A stretch of DNA of 64,000 bases from Papio anubis (lineage: Eukaryota; Chordata; Mammalia; Primates; Cercopithecidae), in NCBI RefSeq assembly GCF_008728515.1, contig NC_044989.1, forward strand, positions 72,751,754-72,815,753, in the 5' to 3' direction. The position numbers and the translations under genes are program-made. Within the stretch, counting starts at the first letter, position 1, and every line of letters starts with the position of its first letter. The notes under the pieces are model-generated. The model saw nothing but the letters and a program-made list of their open reading frames with translations, did not search any database and was not told the DNA's origin. This document shows positions 21,361 to 33,185 of this stretch, piece after piece.

Positions 21361-21556
21361 TTGCATTGGGAGTTATACCTGATGTAAATGACGAGTTGAT
21401 GGGTACTGACGAGTTGATGGGTGCAGCACACCAACATGGCACAAGTATACATATGTAACAAACCTGCACGTTATGCACATGTACCCTAGAAATTAAAGTA
21501 TAATAATAAAAAAATAAAATAAAATAAAATAAAAAATAAAAATAAAAAAATAAAAA

Positions 21557-22540
21557 AACAAAGTTATAATAATATTAGCTTTTAGATTAACAATTATGTT
21601 TTACAAATATTTTAGTATCTAAAACAAAAAGCAGAGTTACAACTTCTCATTACAATAATAATAGCTTTCATAATGGCCCATGTATTTACTGTTGCTCAGA
21701 TCTCTTCTTTCTTAATAAGGTTTCAAGTCACAGTCTAGTGTCCTTTCATTTCATTCTGCATGACTTTCATTAAGATTTCTTGCAGGAAAAATTTAGTGGT
21801 AATTAAGTCCCTTAGCTTTTGTTTATGTGGGGATGCCTTACTTTCTCCTTCACTTTTGAAGGACAATTTTTCCAGATGTAGTATTCTTGGTTCACAGTTT
21901 TTTTTTCTTTTAACACTTTGATATAACAGCCCACTGCCTTATGGCCTCCAACATTTCTGATGAGATATATGCTCATAATTTTATGAAGGAACCCTTGTAT
22001 GTGACAAGTCACTTATCTCTTGCTGCTTTCAAGGTTCTCTTTGTTTTTCAAAAGTTTTATTTTTAATGTGTCTCAGTGTTGGTCTCTTGTAGTTCATCCA
22101 ATTTCGAGGTTTTTGAGTTCCTTGCATGTTTATATTCACATCTTCCTTCAATTTTGGAAAGTTTTCAGCTATTATTTCTTCAGATATTCTACTTTCCCCT
22201 TTCTCTCTTTTCCTTCTGGGGTCCAACAATGTGCATAATAGTCGGCTTGAAGGTGTCCCATAGGTCCCTTGGGCTGTGTTCACTTTTATTCAGTCTTTTG
22301 GCTTCATGCTCTGCAAACTCAATTCTTTCCAGTATCTTCTCTTCTAGTGTGCTCATTCTTTGTTCTGCCTACTCAAATCTGTGTTTGGGTATCTTTAATT
22401 AATTTTTCACTTTATTTATTATACTTTTCAGTTCCAGAATTTTGTTTTGGTTTCTTTTTAAACTTCTTTATTAATATTTCCATTTTTTCCATATATAATT
22501 TCATTGATTTTTCTCCACATTTTCCTGTAGTTCAATAATC
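21557..22540 (-). mobile_element. Old L1M, segment 3 (ORF1/5' region)
   Basis: After the younger L1's tail the old minus-strand L1M returns: GTTTTCAGCTATTATTTCTT, TTCCTTCTGGGGTCCAACAA, GGTGTCCCATAGGTCCCTTG match L1M ORF1 on the minus strand. It ends near 22540, where another L1 begins. Confidence 0.65.
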
Positions 22541-23535
22541 TTTTTTATCATTATTATACTTTAAGTTCTGGGGTACATGTGCAGAACGTGCAGGTTTGTT
22601 ACATAGGTATACATGTGCCATAGTGGATTGCGGCACCCATCAGCCCATCATCTACATTAGGTATTTCTCCTAATGTTTCCCTCCCCTAGCCCCTCACCCC
22701 CCAACAGGCCCCAATGTGTGATGTTCCCCTCCCTGTGTCCATGTATTCTCATTGTGCACCTCCCACTTATGAGTGAGAACATGTGGTATTTGGTTTTCTG
22801 TTCTTGTGTTACTTTGCTGAGAATGATGGCTTTTAGCTTCCTCCATGTCCCTGCAAAGGACATGAACTCATCCTTTTTATGACTGCATAGTATTCCATGG
22901 TGTATATGTGCCACATTTTCTTTATCCAGTCTATCACTGATGGGCATTTGGGTTGGTTCCAAGTCTTTGCTATTGTGAATAGTGCCACAATAAACATACG
23001 TGTGCATGTGTCTTTATAGTAGAATGATTTATAATCCTTTGGATATATACTCAGTAATGGGATTGCTGGGTCAAATGGTATTTCTAGTTCTAGATCCTTG
23101 AGGAATCACCACAATGTCTTCCACAATGGTTGAACTAATTTACACTCGCACCAACAGTGTAAAAGTGTTCCTATTTCTCCACATCCTCTCCAGCATCTGT
23201 TATTTTCCTGACTTTTTAATGACCGCCATTGTAACTGGCCTGAGATAGTATCTCATAGTAGTTTTGATTTGCATTTCTCTAATGGCCATTGATGATGAGC
23301 TTCCTTTATATGTTTGTTGGCAGCATAAATGTATTCTTTTGAGAAGAGTCTGTTCATATCCTTTGTCCACTTTTTGATGGGATTTTTTTTTCTTGTAAAC
23401 TTGTTAAAGTTCTTTGTAGATTCTGGATATCAGCCCTTGGTCAGATGGATAGATTGCAAAACCTTTCTCCCATTCTCTAGGTTTCCTGTTCACTGTGATG
23501 ACAGTTTCTTTTGCTGTGCTGAAATATCTTTATAT
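22541..23535 (-). mobile_element. L1PA-like element, 3' end only (5'-truncated)
   Basis: Begins with poly-T and TTATACTTTAAGTTCTGGGG (3' end of L1PA on the minus strand) and runs through the 3'UTR and the ORF2 Cys-rich end to TTTGCTGTGCTGAAATATC, about 1 kb from the 3' end. The minus-strand frame 22657-23007 holds ORF2 C-terminal text including MSFAGTWRKLKAIILSKVTQ. Confidence 0.88.
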
Positions 23536-25385
23536 ATACTAAATTCCCAAATAGCCTGAAGTCTATTTCTAGATTATCTATTCTATTACATGGAACTATA
23601 CATTCTTTATATTCTCCTGAATGCCAAAATTTTGCATGATACTAACCTTCCAAATTAGGTGAGAAGAGTATATTCTCTTTATCTTTTTAAAATAATTTTA
23701 TTGATCATTCCTTTTTGTCACATTCTAATTTTCAGATAAATTTCACCTACTTTTAATAAATTACAAAGCAAATTTCAGAAGAATTTTTATTGGGCTGCAT
23801 TGTACTAATGACTAATTGACATTTTGCAAATATCTTGCCACATATGAAAAGATTATTTTATGATACTGTGTAGAGTTTTAGAAATTTCCCAATATAGCAT
23901 TCACATACTTTGTGTTTATTCTTAAATGTTCTGATATTTTTGTTGCTACTATGATGGGATTTTTATTGCTATATAAGATTTTATATATGGATTTTGATTC
24001 ATATATAAGAAAATTAAAAATTAAGAATTTATTAAATAATGTATTTTTATGTTGCAAATTATTCTCTAGTTAAGTTTCATGGTATTCTAGATATAGGATC
24101 ATATAATTGGCAAGTAATAATTTTATCTCTTCCCAACATTTATAACTTAATGCTTTTACATAACTGCTTTAGCTACCACTTCCAGTGAAAAATATTAAAT
24201 AATAGTGGTACTAGGAAACAATCTTTCTTTTATCCTACAAACATCTACTCACACATACATGCATGCACCTGTGTGTGTGCACACACGCACATACACATGT
24301 GCATACAAACACACACACACGCACAGACACATGAACACACACACTTATTTTAAGAAATTGTTTATCCATTTTGGGTTATATATATTCAATAATATAAAAT
24401 GTTTTTTAGGTACACAAAATGTAATATTTTTATTTCTTTATTACAGATTACTGAGAATTTTATTGCAGCAACTCAGCATTCCTGGAATGAGCCTCATTTG
24501 GCAAAGGAATACATTCTTTTAATACACTGCTGAATTGCATTTGCTACATTTTCTAAGATGATTCTCATCAATATTGTGCAAGATTGAATTGCAAATTGTT
24601 TTCATCTTTTCCACGTCAGGTTTTGTATCAATATTACGTTGTCTAATAAAGGTTGTTGTTATTTTTGCCTTCTATTTCTATGATTGGGGGACAGTTTTAA
24701 TGTCATAAGTTAATATTACACAATTCTTGATAATTTACACAAAATTCATCTGTGAAGCCATCCAGAAGATGTAAGTAACAGGTAGAGGTGGATTAGTAAA
24801 CCCTCGCTCCTTGACAGTTTTGTTCTTTCCATTATGCCTTTTTTTCCCAATCAGATTTTTCTATCTCCTTTTAAACCAGTTTTAAATTTCATAGAAAATC
24901 ATTCATTTCATCCACATTTTCAAATTTTAGTACATATAAAACTTGTGCAAAATTGTAGCATTCTTTTATCTGTATTTTAAGTCATCTCCTAATTTTTATC
25001 CATAATTTTGTGTATTTTTGGCTTTCTTCATTTCCCCAACTAATGACTTTTATATCATCAAAGAACAAGCTCTTAAAAACATTAAGTTGATATTTAATCA
25101 TAGATTAATAGTTTTCATTATCAATTCCTGTTGCTTTCCTTTTCTTGCTGATTTTTTAAGAACTTATTCCTTTTTCATTCTTACTAGATTAAAACTGGAA
25201 AATTTAGGCTATAAATTTTCCTTGAAATATGACTCTAATTGTAGCTCTATTTGACTTCTTCAAGTTTATTAATGTGACTACTTCTATGATCAAACAATTA
25301 TCAAATAGAAACATATCTAATCATCAGGATTACCGATACACAGATAATCTGTTGACTATATCTTCATATTTGATAGCATCACATT
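23536..25385 (-). mobile_element. Old L1M, ORF2 RT region
   Basis: GATATAGGATCATATAATTG, CATTTATAACTTAATGC, CATTCCTGGAATGAGCCTCA and ATGCATTTGCTACATTTTC-like text follow the order of L1M ORF2 RT on the minus strand, highly diverged. A CA-rich microsatellite (24234-24343) is embedded. It could belong to the same ancient L1M as 7.8-22.5 kb, but strand order does not prove it. Confidence 0.6.
24234..24343. repeat. (CA)n-rich microsatellite, interrupted
   Basis: ACAC-rich with CATG, GTGTGTG and AGAC interruptions. It generates an artefactual open frame. Confidence 0.85.
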
Positions 25386-25640
25386 TTTCTTTTAACTTTT
25401 ATTTTAAGTTCAGGGGTACATGTGCAGGTTTGTTACATAGGTAAACATGTGTCATGGGGATTTCTTGTACAGATTATTTCATCACTCAGGTATTAAGCCT
25501 AGGACCCATTAGTAATTTTTCCTGAATCTCTCCCTTCTCTTATCCTCCTCCCTCCTATAGGCCCCAGTGTGTGTTGCTCTCCTCTATGTGTCCACGTGTT
25601 CTCAAGATTTGGCTCCCACTTATAAGAGGGAACATAGCAT
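25386..25640 (-). mobile_element. Short 5'-truncated L1 (L1PB/L1MA-like)
   Basis: TTTTAAGTTCAGGGGTACAT, CAGGTTTGTTACATAGGTAA and GGCCCCAGTGTGTGTTGC are L1 3'UTR on the minus strand. It is only ~255 bp long. Flanking ATAGCATCACATT (25375-25387) and ATAGCATCACAATT (about 25634) form the target duplication. Confidence 0.85.
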
Positions 25641-26658
25641 CACAATTTGAATGCAAGTTATTCTGACTCCACATTTTGAGTTCTTAACTCTTATTTTCTA
25701 TTGCTTCCTTACTTGCTGTTTGTTTTGTATCTTTTGCTTTATGGCCTGGATTTTATTAGTTTTGAAATTTCCCCTTCTTCCCTTCAATTATTAATTTAGA
25801 AAATACATACAATTGTCAGGTTTTAGTGATGATTTTATGTATTTAAAATTATATTTAAAGCACTCTAAAGTGTCATTAACTATAAGATGCTTTGTTATTT
25901 TTAAATGATCTTGAAAGAAAATATGGTGCCAATTACAACTATATGTTATTACTGATTGGAAGACATATTCTAATTCCAGAAATGTTTCTTAGAATTGAGG
26001 AAATACAATAGTATGCTTAAGCCGCATTTTTCCATTTATATACATCAAAAACAAACTGTCCTAAGATGAAGCAATTCAGTATATTAATATGACCTTCCCT
26101 CCAACCCCTCTCCCCAAACCTCCATTTTGCAAGTTCTTTCTGAACTTTTCATCTCAGTTAACTATCATCAAATTATTATTATTTACCTTTTATTTCAGAA
26201 TTCCAGTATTACATCCCCTTTTCCTAGTCTGTCTGATTTTATGTTTAACATGTTAATCACCAATTCTTCTAGATGGTAATTTTGCCATTTATGCATTCCT
26301 TCTTTTGATTCACCTTCTATGTAAGTTTTAAGAGACAGGTCATAAAAGCTATAATTTCTTACTTTTTAAATTTTCTCCTATTTTTCTTAAATACTCTACA
26401 GATATTATAGCATCACTTGAAGTCTGAGAAAAAATATGGGATCAGCTTGATTTTTAAAAACATTGTAGGTGACATTTTTCTTAATCTAGTCATGCCTATG
26501 AAATTTTTTAAATCTTAAAAGTATATCTTTCAGTCTTTATTACATTTTCCTGGTATTTAGTAAACCCTCTCAATCTATAGATTGCAGTTTTAATTTCAGG
26601 GATAGCTCCTCCCTCTATATCAATAACATTTCCACCAAGTAGTTTTTAATTTCTACCT

Positions 26659-26665
<7 letters not shown>
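25641..26665. other. No firmly recognised feature (AT-rich, possibly old L1M)
   Basis: TTGCTTTATGGCCTGGATTT and nearby text may be decayed L1M. The rest is unclassified. No gene-like frame. Confidence 0.4.
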
Positions 26666-26689
<24 letters not shown>

Positions 26690-26975
26690 TTTTGAGACGG
26701 AGTCTCGCTCTGTCTCCCAGGCTGGAGTGCAGTGACCGGATCTCAGCTCACTGCAAGCTCCGCCTCCCGGGTTCACGCCATTCTCCTGCCTCAGCCTCCG
26801 GAGTAGCTGGGACTACAGGCGCCCGCCACCTCGCCCGGCTAGTTTTTTTGTATTTTTAGTAGAGACGGGGTTTCACCGTATTAGCCAGGATGGTCTCGAT
26901 CTCCTGACCTCGTGATCCGCCCGTCTCGGCCTCCCAAAGTGCTGGGATTACAGGCTTGAGCCACCGCGCCCGGCC
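26666..26975 (-). mobile_element. AluYR-type SINE (Old World monkey lineage)
   Basis: T-run at 26666-26693, then a near-intact body. Diagnostic variants on this strand: GTGACCGGATCTCAGC, CCTCCGGAGTAGC, CACCTCGCCCGGCTAG, CGCCCGTCTCGG and CAGGCTTGAGCC. These differ from human AluY and match, from memory, the macaque/baboon AluYRa lineage. Confidence 0.9.
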
Positions 26976-27099
26976 AATTTTAAGTATAATACTCTTACCT
27001 AATACAGAAACTCTCATGTGACACAAACTGTTAGAAAGTTCATAACATGGCTTCAAATTAGCTTCACTGGCAATTTTGTAATGAATTTTAATTATTTTT

Positions 27100-27264
27100 A
27101 TTTTTTTAGAGATGGGGTCTGTCTCACTCTGTTGTCCCCAAGGTGGATGCAATGGCACAATCACAGCTCACTGCAGCTTTGAACTCTTGGGCTAAAGTAA
27201 TCCTCCTGTGTCAGCCTCCTGGAGAGCTGAGAGTACTACTATGTGCCACCATGACTGGCTTCCT

Positions 27265-27323
<59 letters not shown>

Positions 27324-27420
27324 AGGTCTCCCTCTGTTGCCCAGACTGGTGTGGAATGCCTGGCCTCAAGTAAGCCTCCCAGATAGCTCAAATTACAGGA
27401 GAGAGCCACCATATCCAGCT
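27100..27420 (-). mobile_element. AluJ with a microsatellite between its arms
   Basis: Right arm at 27100-27262 (GAGATGGGGTCTGTCTCACT to CACCATGACTGGCT), left arm at 27324-27420 (AAGGTCTCCCTCTGTTGC to CACCATATCCAGCT). The A-rich linker between the arms has become a TATC repeat. Confidence 0.88.
27266..27323. repeat. (TATC)n tetranucleotide microsatellite
   Basis: 58 bp, about 14.5 uninterrupted units, between the two arms of the AluJ. The uninterrupted length suggests it is polymorphic. Confidence 0.95.
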
Positions 27421-27675
27421 AATTTTTTTTTATTATTATTCTACTTTCAGTTTTGGGATACACGTGCAGGTTTGTTACACAAGTATATATGTGCCATGGT
27501 GTTTGCTGCACCCATCAACATTTCATCTACATTAGGTATTTCTCCTAATGCTACCCCTCCCCTAGCCCCCCACACTCCAACAAGCCCTGGTGTGTGATGA
27601 CTCCCTACCCATGTCCATGGGTTCTCATTGTTACACTCCCACTTATGAGTAAGAACATATGGTGTTTGGTTTTCT

Positions 27676-27981
27676 TTATTTCTTTCTTTCTTTATTTTTT
27701 GAGATGGAGTCTCACATTGTCACCCAGGCTGGAGTGCAGTTGCATAATCTCGGCTCACTGCAACCTCTGCCTCCCGGGTTCAAGCAATTCTCCTGCCTCA
27801 GCCTCCAGAGTAGCTGAGATTACAGGCGCCCGACACCATGCCCAGCTAATTTTTTGTATTTTTGGTAGAGATGGGGTTTCACCATTTTAGCCAGAATGGT
27901 CTCGATCTCCTGACCTCGTGATCCACCTGTCTCAGCCTCCCAAAGTGCTGGGATTACAGGCGTGAGCCACCGCGCCCAGCT
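27676..27981 (-). mobile_element. AluS/AluY SINE nested in L1
   Basis: Full-length minus-strand Alu with a TTTC-rich tail. A perfect 15-bp target duplication GGTGTTTGGTTTTCT flanks it at 27661-27675 and 27982-27996, and L1 sequence continues across. Confidence 0.95.
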
Positions 27982-28121
27982 GGTGTTTGGTTTTCTGTTC
28001 CTGTGTTAGTTTGCTGGGAATGATGATTTCCATCTTCATCCATGTCCCTGCAAAGGACATGACTCATCCGTTTTTTATGGCTGCATAGTATTACATGGTG
28101 TATATGTACCACATTTTCTTT

Positions 28122-28388
28122 TTCTTTCCTTTTTTTTTTTTTTCTGAGACAGTTTCAATCTTTTTGCCCAGGCTGGAATGCAGTGGCACAATCTCAGCTC
28201 ACTACAACCTCCATCTCCCAGGTTCAAGAGCTTCTCCTCCCTCAGGCTCCCAAGTAGCTGAGCCTATAGGCATACACCACCACGCCTGGCTAATTTTTTG
28301 TATTTAGTAGAGACATGGTTTCACCATGTTGGTCAAGCTGGTCTAGAACTCCTGACGTCAGGTGATCCACCCACCTCGGCCTCCCAAG
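28122..28388 (-). mobile_element. 5'-truncated Alu nested in the same L1
   Basis: The body from CTGAGACAGTTTCAATC ends at GGCCTCCCAAG without the last ~35 bp of the Alu 5' end. Target duplication CCACATTTTCTTT at 28109-28121 and 28389-28401, so it was truncated when it inserted. Confidence 0.92.
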
Positions 28389-28401
28389 CCACATTTTCTT
28401 T

Positions 28402-30690
28402 ATCCAGTCTATCACTGATGGGCATTCGGGTTGGTTCCAAGTCTTTGCTATTTTGAATAGTGCCGCAATAAACAAACATGTGCATGTGTCTTTATAGTAG
28501 AATGATTTATAATCCTTTGGGTATATACCAGTAATGGGATGGCTGGGTCAAACGGTATTTCTAGTTCTAGATCCTTGAGGAATCACCTCATTGTCTTCCA
28601 CAATGGTTGAACTAAGTTACACTCCCACCAGCAGTGTAAAAGCATTCCTATTTCTCCCCATCCTCTCCAGTATGTTGTTTCCTGACTTTTTAATGATCCC
28701 CATCCTAACTGGCATGAGACAGTATCTCATTGCGGTTTTCATTTGCATTTCTCTGATGACCAGTGATGATGAGCTTTTTTTCATGTTTCTTGGCTGCATA
28801 AGTGTCTTATTTTGAGAAGTGTCTGTTCACATCCTTCACCCATGTTTTGATGGGGTTATTTGGTTTTTTTCTTGTAAATTTGGTAGATTCTGGATATTAG
28901 CCCTTTGTCAGATGGATAAATTGCAAAAATTTTCTCCCATTCTGTAGGTTGCCTGTTCACTCTGATGATAGTTTCTTTTGCTGTGCAGAAGCTCTTTAGT
29001 TTAATTAGATCCCATTTGTCAATTTTGGCTTTTGCTGCAATTGCTTTTGGTGTTTTAGTCATAAAGTCTTTGCCCATACCTATGTGCTGAATGGTACTGC
29101 CTAGGTTTTCTTCCAGGGTTTTTATGAGTTAGGATTTACATCTTTAGTCTTTAATCCATCTTGAGTTAACTTTTGTATAAGGTGTAAGGAAGGGGTCCAG
29201 TTTCAGTTTTCTGCACATGGCTAGCCAGTTTTCCCAACATCATTTATTAAATAGGGAATCCTTTTCCCATTGCTAGTTTTTGTCAGGTTTGTCAAAGAAC
29301 AGATGGTTGTAGATGTGTGGTGTTATTTCTGAGGCCTCTCTTCTGTTCCATTGGTCTATATATCTGTTTCGGTCCCAGTGCCATGCTATCTTGGTTGCTG
29401 TAGCTTGCAGTATAGTTTAAAATCAGGTAGTATGATGCCTTCCGCTTTGTTCCTTTTGTTTATATTGTCTTGGATACATGGGCTCTTTCTTGGTTTCATA
29501 TGAAATTTAAAGTAGTTTTTTCTAATTCTTTGAAGAAATTCAATGGTAGCTTGATGGGAATAGCATTGAATCTATAAATTACTTTGGACAGTATGGCCAT
29601 TTTTATGATACTGAATATTCCTATCCATAAGCATGGAATGTTTCTCCATTTGTTTGTGTCTTATTTCCTTGAGCAGTGGTTTGTAGTTCTCCTTGAAGAG
29701 GTCCTTCACATCCCTTGTAAGTTAGATTCCTAGGTATTTTATTCTCTTTGTAGCAATTGTGAATTGGAGCTCACTCATACTTTGGCTCTCTGTTTGTCTA
29801 TTATTGGTGTATAGGAATGCTTGTGATTTTTACACATTGATTTTGTATCCTGAGACTCTGATGAAGTTGCTTAACAGCCTAAGGAGTTTCTGGGCTGAGA
29901 CGATGGGGTTTTCTAAATATACAATCATGTCATCTGCAAACAGAGACAATTTGACTTCCTCTCTTCCTATTTGAATACCCTTTATTTCTTTCTCCTGCCT
30001 GATTGCCCTGGCAAGAACTTCCAATACTATGCTGAATAGGAGTGGTGAGAGAGGGCACCCTTGTCTTGTGCCAGTTTTCAAAGGGAATGCTTCCAGCTTT
30101 TGCCCATTTGTGGGTTTGTCATAAATAGCTTTTATTATTTTGAGATACATTCCATCAATACCTGGTGTATTGAGTGTTTTTAGCATGAAGGGGTGCTGAA
30201 TTTTATCGAAGGCCTTTCCTGCATCTCTTGAGATAATCATGTGGCTTTTGTCATTGCTTTTGCTTATATGATGAATTACATTTATTGATTTGCATATGTT
30301 GAATCAGCGTTGCATCCCAGGGATAAAGCCCACTTGATCATAGTGGGTAAGCTTTTTGACGGGCTGCTGGATTTCATTTGCCAGTATTTTATTGAGGATT
30401 TTTGCATTGACGTTCATGAGGGATATTGACCTGAAATTTTCTTTTTTTATTGTGTCTCTACCAGGTTATGGTATCCGGATGATGCTGGCCTCATAAAATG
30501 AGTCAGGGAGGATTCCCTCTTTTTCTATTGATTGGAATAATTTCAGAAGGAATGATACCAGTTCCTTTTTGTACTTCTGGTAGAATTCAGCTGTGAATCC
30601 GTCTGCTCCTGGAATTTTTTAGGTGATAAGCTATTAATTACTGCTTCAATTTCAGAACTTATTACTGGTCTATTCAGGGATTACATTTTG
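28402..30690 (-). pseudogene. L1 ORF2 relic (Cys-rich end and RT; no endonuclease)
   Basis: The frame 29830-30240 covers the RT core: TGTRQGCPLSPLLF and the catalytic FADD motif within LSLFADDMIVYLENP are both intact. Other pieces lie at 28856-29077 (KDFMTKTPKAIAAKAKIDKW). Stops and indels separate them. The N-terminal endonuclease is deleted, so this copy could not support insertion even with repaired frames. Confidence 0.85.
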
Positions 30691-30699
30691 ATAAGTTTT

Positions 30700-31700
30700 T
30701 GCAGTGGCTGACACTATTTTTCCTTTCTATATTTAGAGCTTCCTTCAGGAGCTCTTGTAAGGCAGGTCTGGTGGTGACAAAAATCCCTCAGCATTTGCTT
30801 GTCTTTAAAGGATTTTATTTCTCCACTTATGAAGCTTAGTTTGGCTGCATATGAAATTCTGGGTTGAAAATTATTTTCTTTAAAAACGTTGAATATTGGC
30901 CCCCACTCTCTTCTGGCTTATAGGGTTTTTGAAGAGAGATCTGCTGTAAGTCTGATGGGCTTCCCTTTGTGGGTAACCTGACCTTTCTCTCTGGCTGCCC
31001 TTAACATTTTTTCTTTCATTTCAACCTTGGTAAATCTGACAATTATGTGTCTTGGGGTTGCTCTTCTCGAAGAGTATCTTTGTGGTGTTCTCCGTATTTC
31101 CTGAATTTGAATGTTGGCCTGTCTTGCTAGGTTGGGGAAGTTCTCCTGGATAATATCCTGAAGTGTGTTTTCCAACTTGGTTCCATTCTCCCTGTCACTT
31201 CCAGGTACACCAGTCAATCGTAAGTTTGGTCTTTTCACACTGTCCTGTATTTCTTGGAGGCTTTGTTCATTCTTTTTTCTCTAATCTTGTCTTCACGCTT
31301 TATTTCATTAAGTTAGTCTTCAGTCTCTGATATCCTTTCTCCGGCTTGATCAATTCAGCTAATGATTCTTCTGTATGCTTCACAAAATTCTCATGCTGTG
31401 TTTTTCAGCTCCATCAGGTCACTTATGTTCTTCTCTAAACTGGTTATTCAGTTAGCACTTCCTGTAACCTTTTATCAAGGTTATTAGCTTCCTTTCACTG
31501 GGTTAGACCATGCTCCTTTAGCTCAGAAGAGTTTGTTATTACCCACCTTCTGAAGCCTACTTCTGTCAATTCATCAACTCATTCTCCATCCAGTTTCGTT
31601 CCCTTGTTCATGAGGAGTTGTGTTCCTTCGGAGGAGAAGAGGCATTCTAATTTTGGAATTTTCAGCTTTTGCATTGGTTTTTCCTCATCTCTGTGGATTT
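30700..31700 (-). pseudogene. L1 ORF1 relic
   Basis: The frame 30918-31238 gives the RRM and C-terminal domain (GTKLENTLQDIIQENFPNLA; HIIVRFTKVEMKEKMLRAAR). The N-terminal coiled-coil coding part (31240-31700) is more diverged and frameshifted. Confidence 0.82.
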
Positions 31701-32302
31701 ATCTACCTTTTATCTTTGATGCTGATGACCTTTGGACGGGGTTTTTGTGTGGGTGTCCTTTTTGTTCATGTTTTCACTTTCTGTTTGTTAATTTTCCTTC
31801 TAACAGTCAGGCCCCTCTGCTGCAGGTCTGCTGGAGTTTCCTAGAGGTCCCCTCCAGACCCTGTTTTTCTGGGTATCACCAGCAGAGGCTGCAGAACAGC
31901 AAAGATTGCTGCCTGCTCCTTCCGCTGGAAACTTTGTCCCAGACGGGCACCTGCCCGATGTCTGTCAACCCCTGCTGGGAGGTATCTCCCAGTCAGAAGG
32001 CCTCAGGGTCAGGGACCCACTAGAGGAGGCAGTCTGTCCCTTAGCAGAGCTTGAGCGCTGTGCTGGGAGATCCACTGCTCTCTTCAGAGCTGGCAGACAG
32101 GAACATTTAAGTCTGATGAAGGTGTGCCCACAGCTACCCCTTTCCCCAGGTGCTCTGTCCCAGGGAGATGGCAGTTTTATCTATAAGCCCCTGACTGGGG
32201 TTGCTGCCTTTCTTTCAGAGATGCCCTGCCCAGAGAGGAGGAATCAAGAGAGGTAGTCTGGCTACAGTGGCTTTGCTGAACTGCGGTGGGTTCTGCCCAG
32301 TT
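31701..32302 (-). promoter_or_regulatory. L1 5'UTR, partial
   Basis: CTGCAGGTCTGCTGGAGTTT and CCAGACCCTGTTTTTCTGGG are L1PA 5'UTR on the minus strand. About the first 300 bp of the 5'UTR, including the promoter start, are lacking. The GC-rich open frames on the plus strand here (31906-32256) are antisense to the UTR. Confidence 0.8.
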
Positions 32303-32316
32303 TCCAGCTAAATTTT

Positions 32317-32944
32317 AAACAATTATTTTGATAACCAGCTTTTTCAAAAAATTTTGCTGCATATTAACTCCTCTCAAACACTGAATTAACAATTTGCTCT
32401 TATCTAATATGGATATAAGAACAAAAACTGTATCAGATTGTGCTCTCAAACAGGTCTTTAATGACAGCAAATAATTAAACCTAGAGTAAATCTATTTAGC
32501 AATATATTAAAATCATAATTTATTTCAGTGATGAATTATTCCTAAAGAACATTTTTAGGACAGCTGAATTACTAATGCAATTTATGTGATTAAATTTGGA
32601 ATACTTCAAATCATGTCACTATATTCTTCCCCAGAGAAGCAATCTTATTTTTATAACCTCACCATGTGGTAGATCATTGAGTACACATTAGGTAGTCAAT
32701 AAATGTTTATTGAACTAAATTGAAAGCAGTGAACTTGAAATTCTAGGAGCTCATGTTATTCTAAAGCTGTACATATGATAATAAAACAGATGAAACAATG
32801 CAAAGGAAACAAACTAGAATTGTATTACACCAATTTATCTAGGATGGTAGACTATGAAGATATATTAAAACTCAATCAGAAAAACACCAAAAAGAAAAAT
32901 GTGATGATTCTGAAGCTTGGGCCTATAGCTATCAATCTTTGTAA
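32317..32944. other. No recognised feature except a MIR/L2-like scrap
   Basis: AT-rich unique sequence. TAGGTAGTCAATAAATGTTT at 32690-32709 resembles a MIR 3' end. Confidence 0.45.
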
Positions 32945-32961
32945 AAAAAAAAAAAAAAAAT

Positions 32962-33183
32962 TGGCTGGGCATAGTGGCTCACACATGTAATCCCAGTGTT
33001 TTGGGAAACTGAGGTGGTAGGATCACTTGAGGACAGGAGTTTGAGACCAGCCTGTGCAACATAGTGAGACCCCATCTCTACAGAAAATTTAAAAATTAGT
33101 TAACTGTTGTGGCATGTGCCTGTAGACCTAGTTACTCAGGAAGCTGAGGTGGGAGGATCACTTAACTCCAGCAGTTTGAGGTT
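32962..33183 (+). mobile_element. AluJ, truncated at its 3' end
   Basis: GGCTGGGCATAGTGGCTCAC to ACTTAACTCCAGCAGTTTGAG. The right arm breaks off and there is no A-tail. An A-run (32943-32960) precedes it. It abuts LTR sequence at 33184. Confidence 0.88.
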
Positions 33184-33185
33184 TT

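Larger units (their letters stand above)
16387..21556 (+). mobile_element. L1 (L1PA-like) lacking 5'UTR position 98 to ORF1 codon ~22: spliced-RNA-derived copy
   Basis: Starts at the true L1 5' end (GGGGGCGGAGCAAGATGGC) and ends in a poly-A tail, with target duplication CCAAAGCTATAATA / ACAAAGTTATAATA. The first 97 nt of the 5'UTR end at CAACTGAG and join directly to GAACGAAGCTC, which corresponds to ORF1 codon 23. The consensus has a splice donor (GAG|GTACC) and an acceptor-like AAAG|GAACG at these two points. Total length ~5.17 kb equals a full L1 minus the ~880-nt gap. ORF1 and ORF2 carry many stops and frameshifts. Confidence 0.9.
27421..32302 (-). mobile_element. L1PA-like element, 5'UTR present, ORF2 endonuclease deleted, two nested Alus
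   Basis: Runs from a T-rich tail (27421) through 3'UTR, ORF2, ORF1 and ~600 bp of 5'UTR. TCCAGCTAATTTT (27414-27426) and TCCAGCTAAATTTT (32303-32316) form the target duplication, at the end of the AluJ. Near 30690 the text jumps from the N-terminal side of the RT domain (GGTCTATTCAGGGATTACAT) to the ORF1 end (TTTTTGCAGTGGCTGACACT), so the endonuclease coding part is missing. An Alu at 27676 and another at 28122 interrupt the 3' part. Confidence 0.88.

Noticed and set aside
22029..22538. Frames of 72-108 codons on both strands near 22 kb
   Set aside because: They lie in old L1M ORF1 sequence and its antisense, with no intact domain.
24205..24522. 105-codon His/Thr-rich frame
   Set aside because: It reads through the CA-rich microsatellite.
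31604..32256. Cys/Pro-rich 139- and 116-codon frames
   Set aside because: Antisense to an L1 ORF1 and 5'UTR that lacks its promoter end; GC-rich composition explains them.
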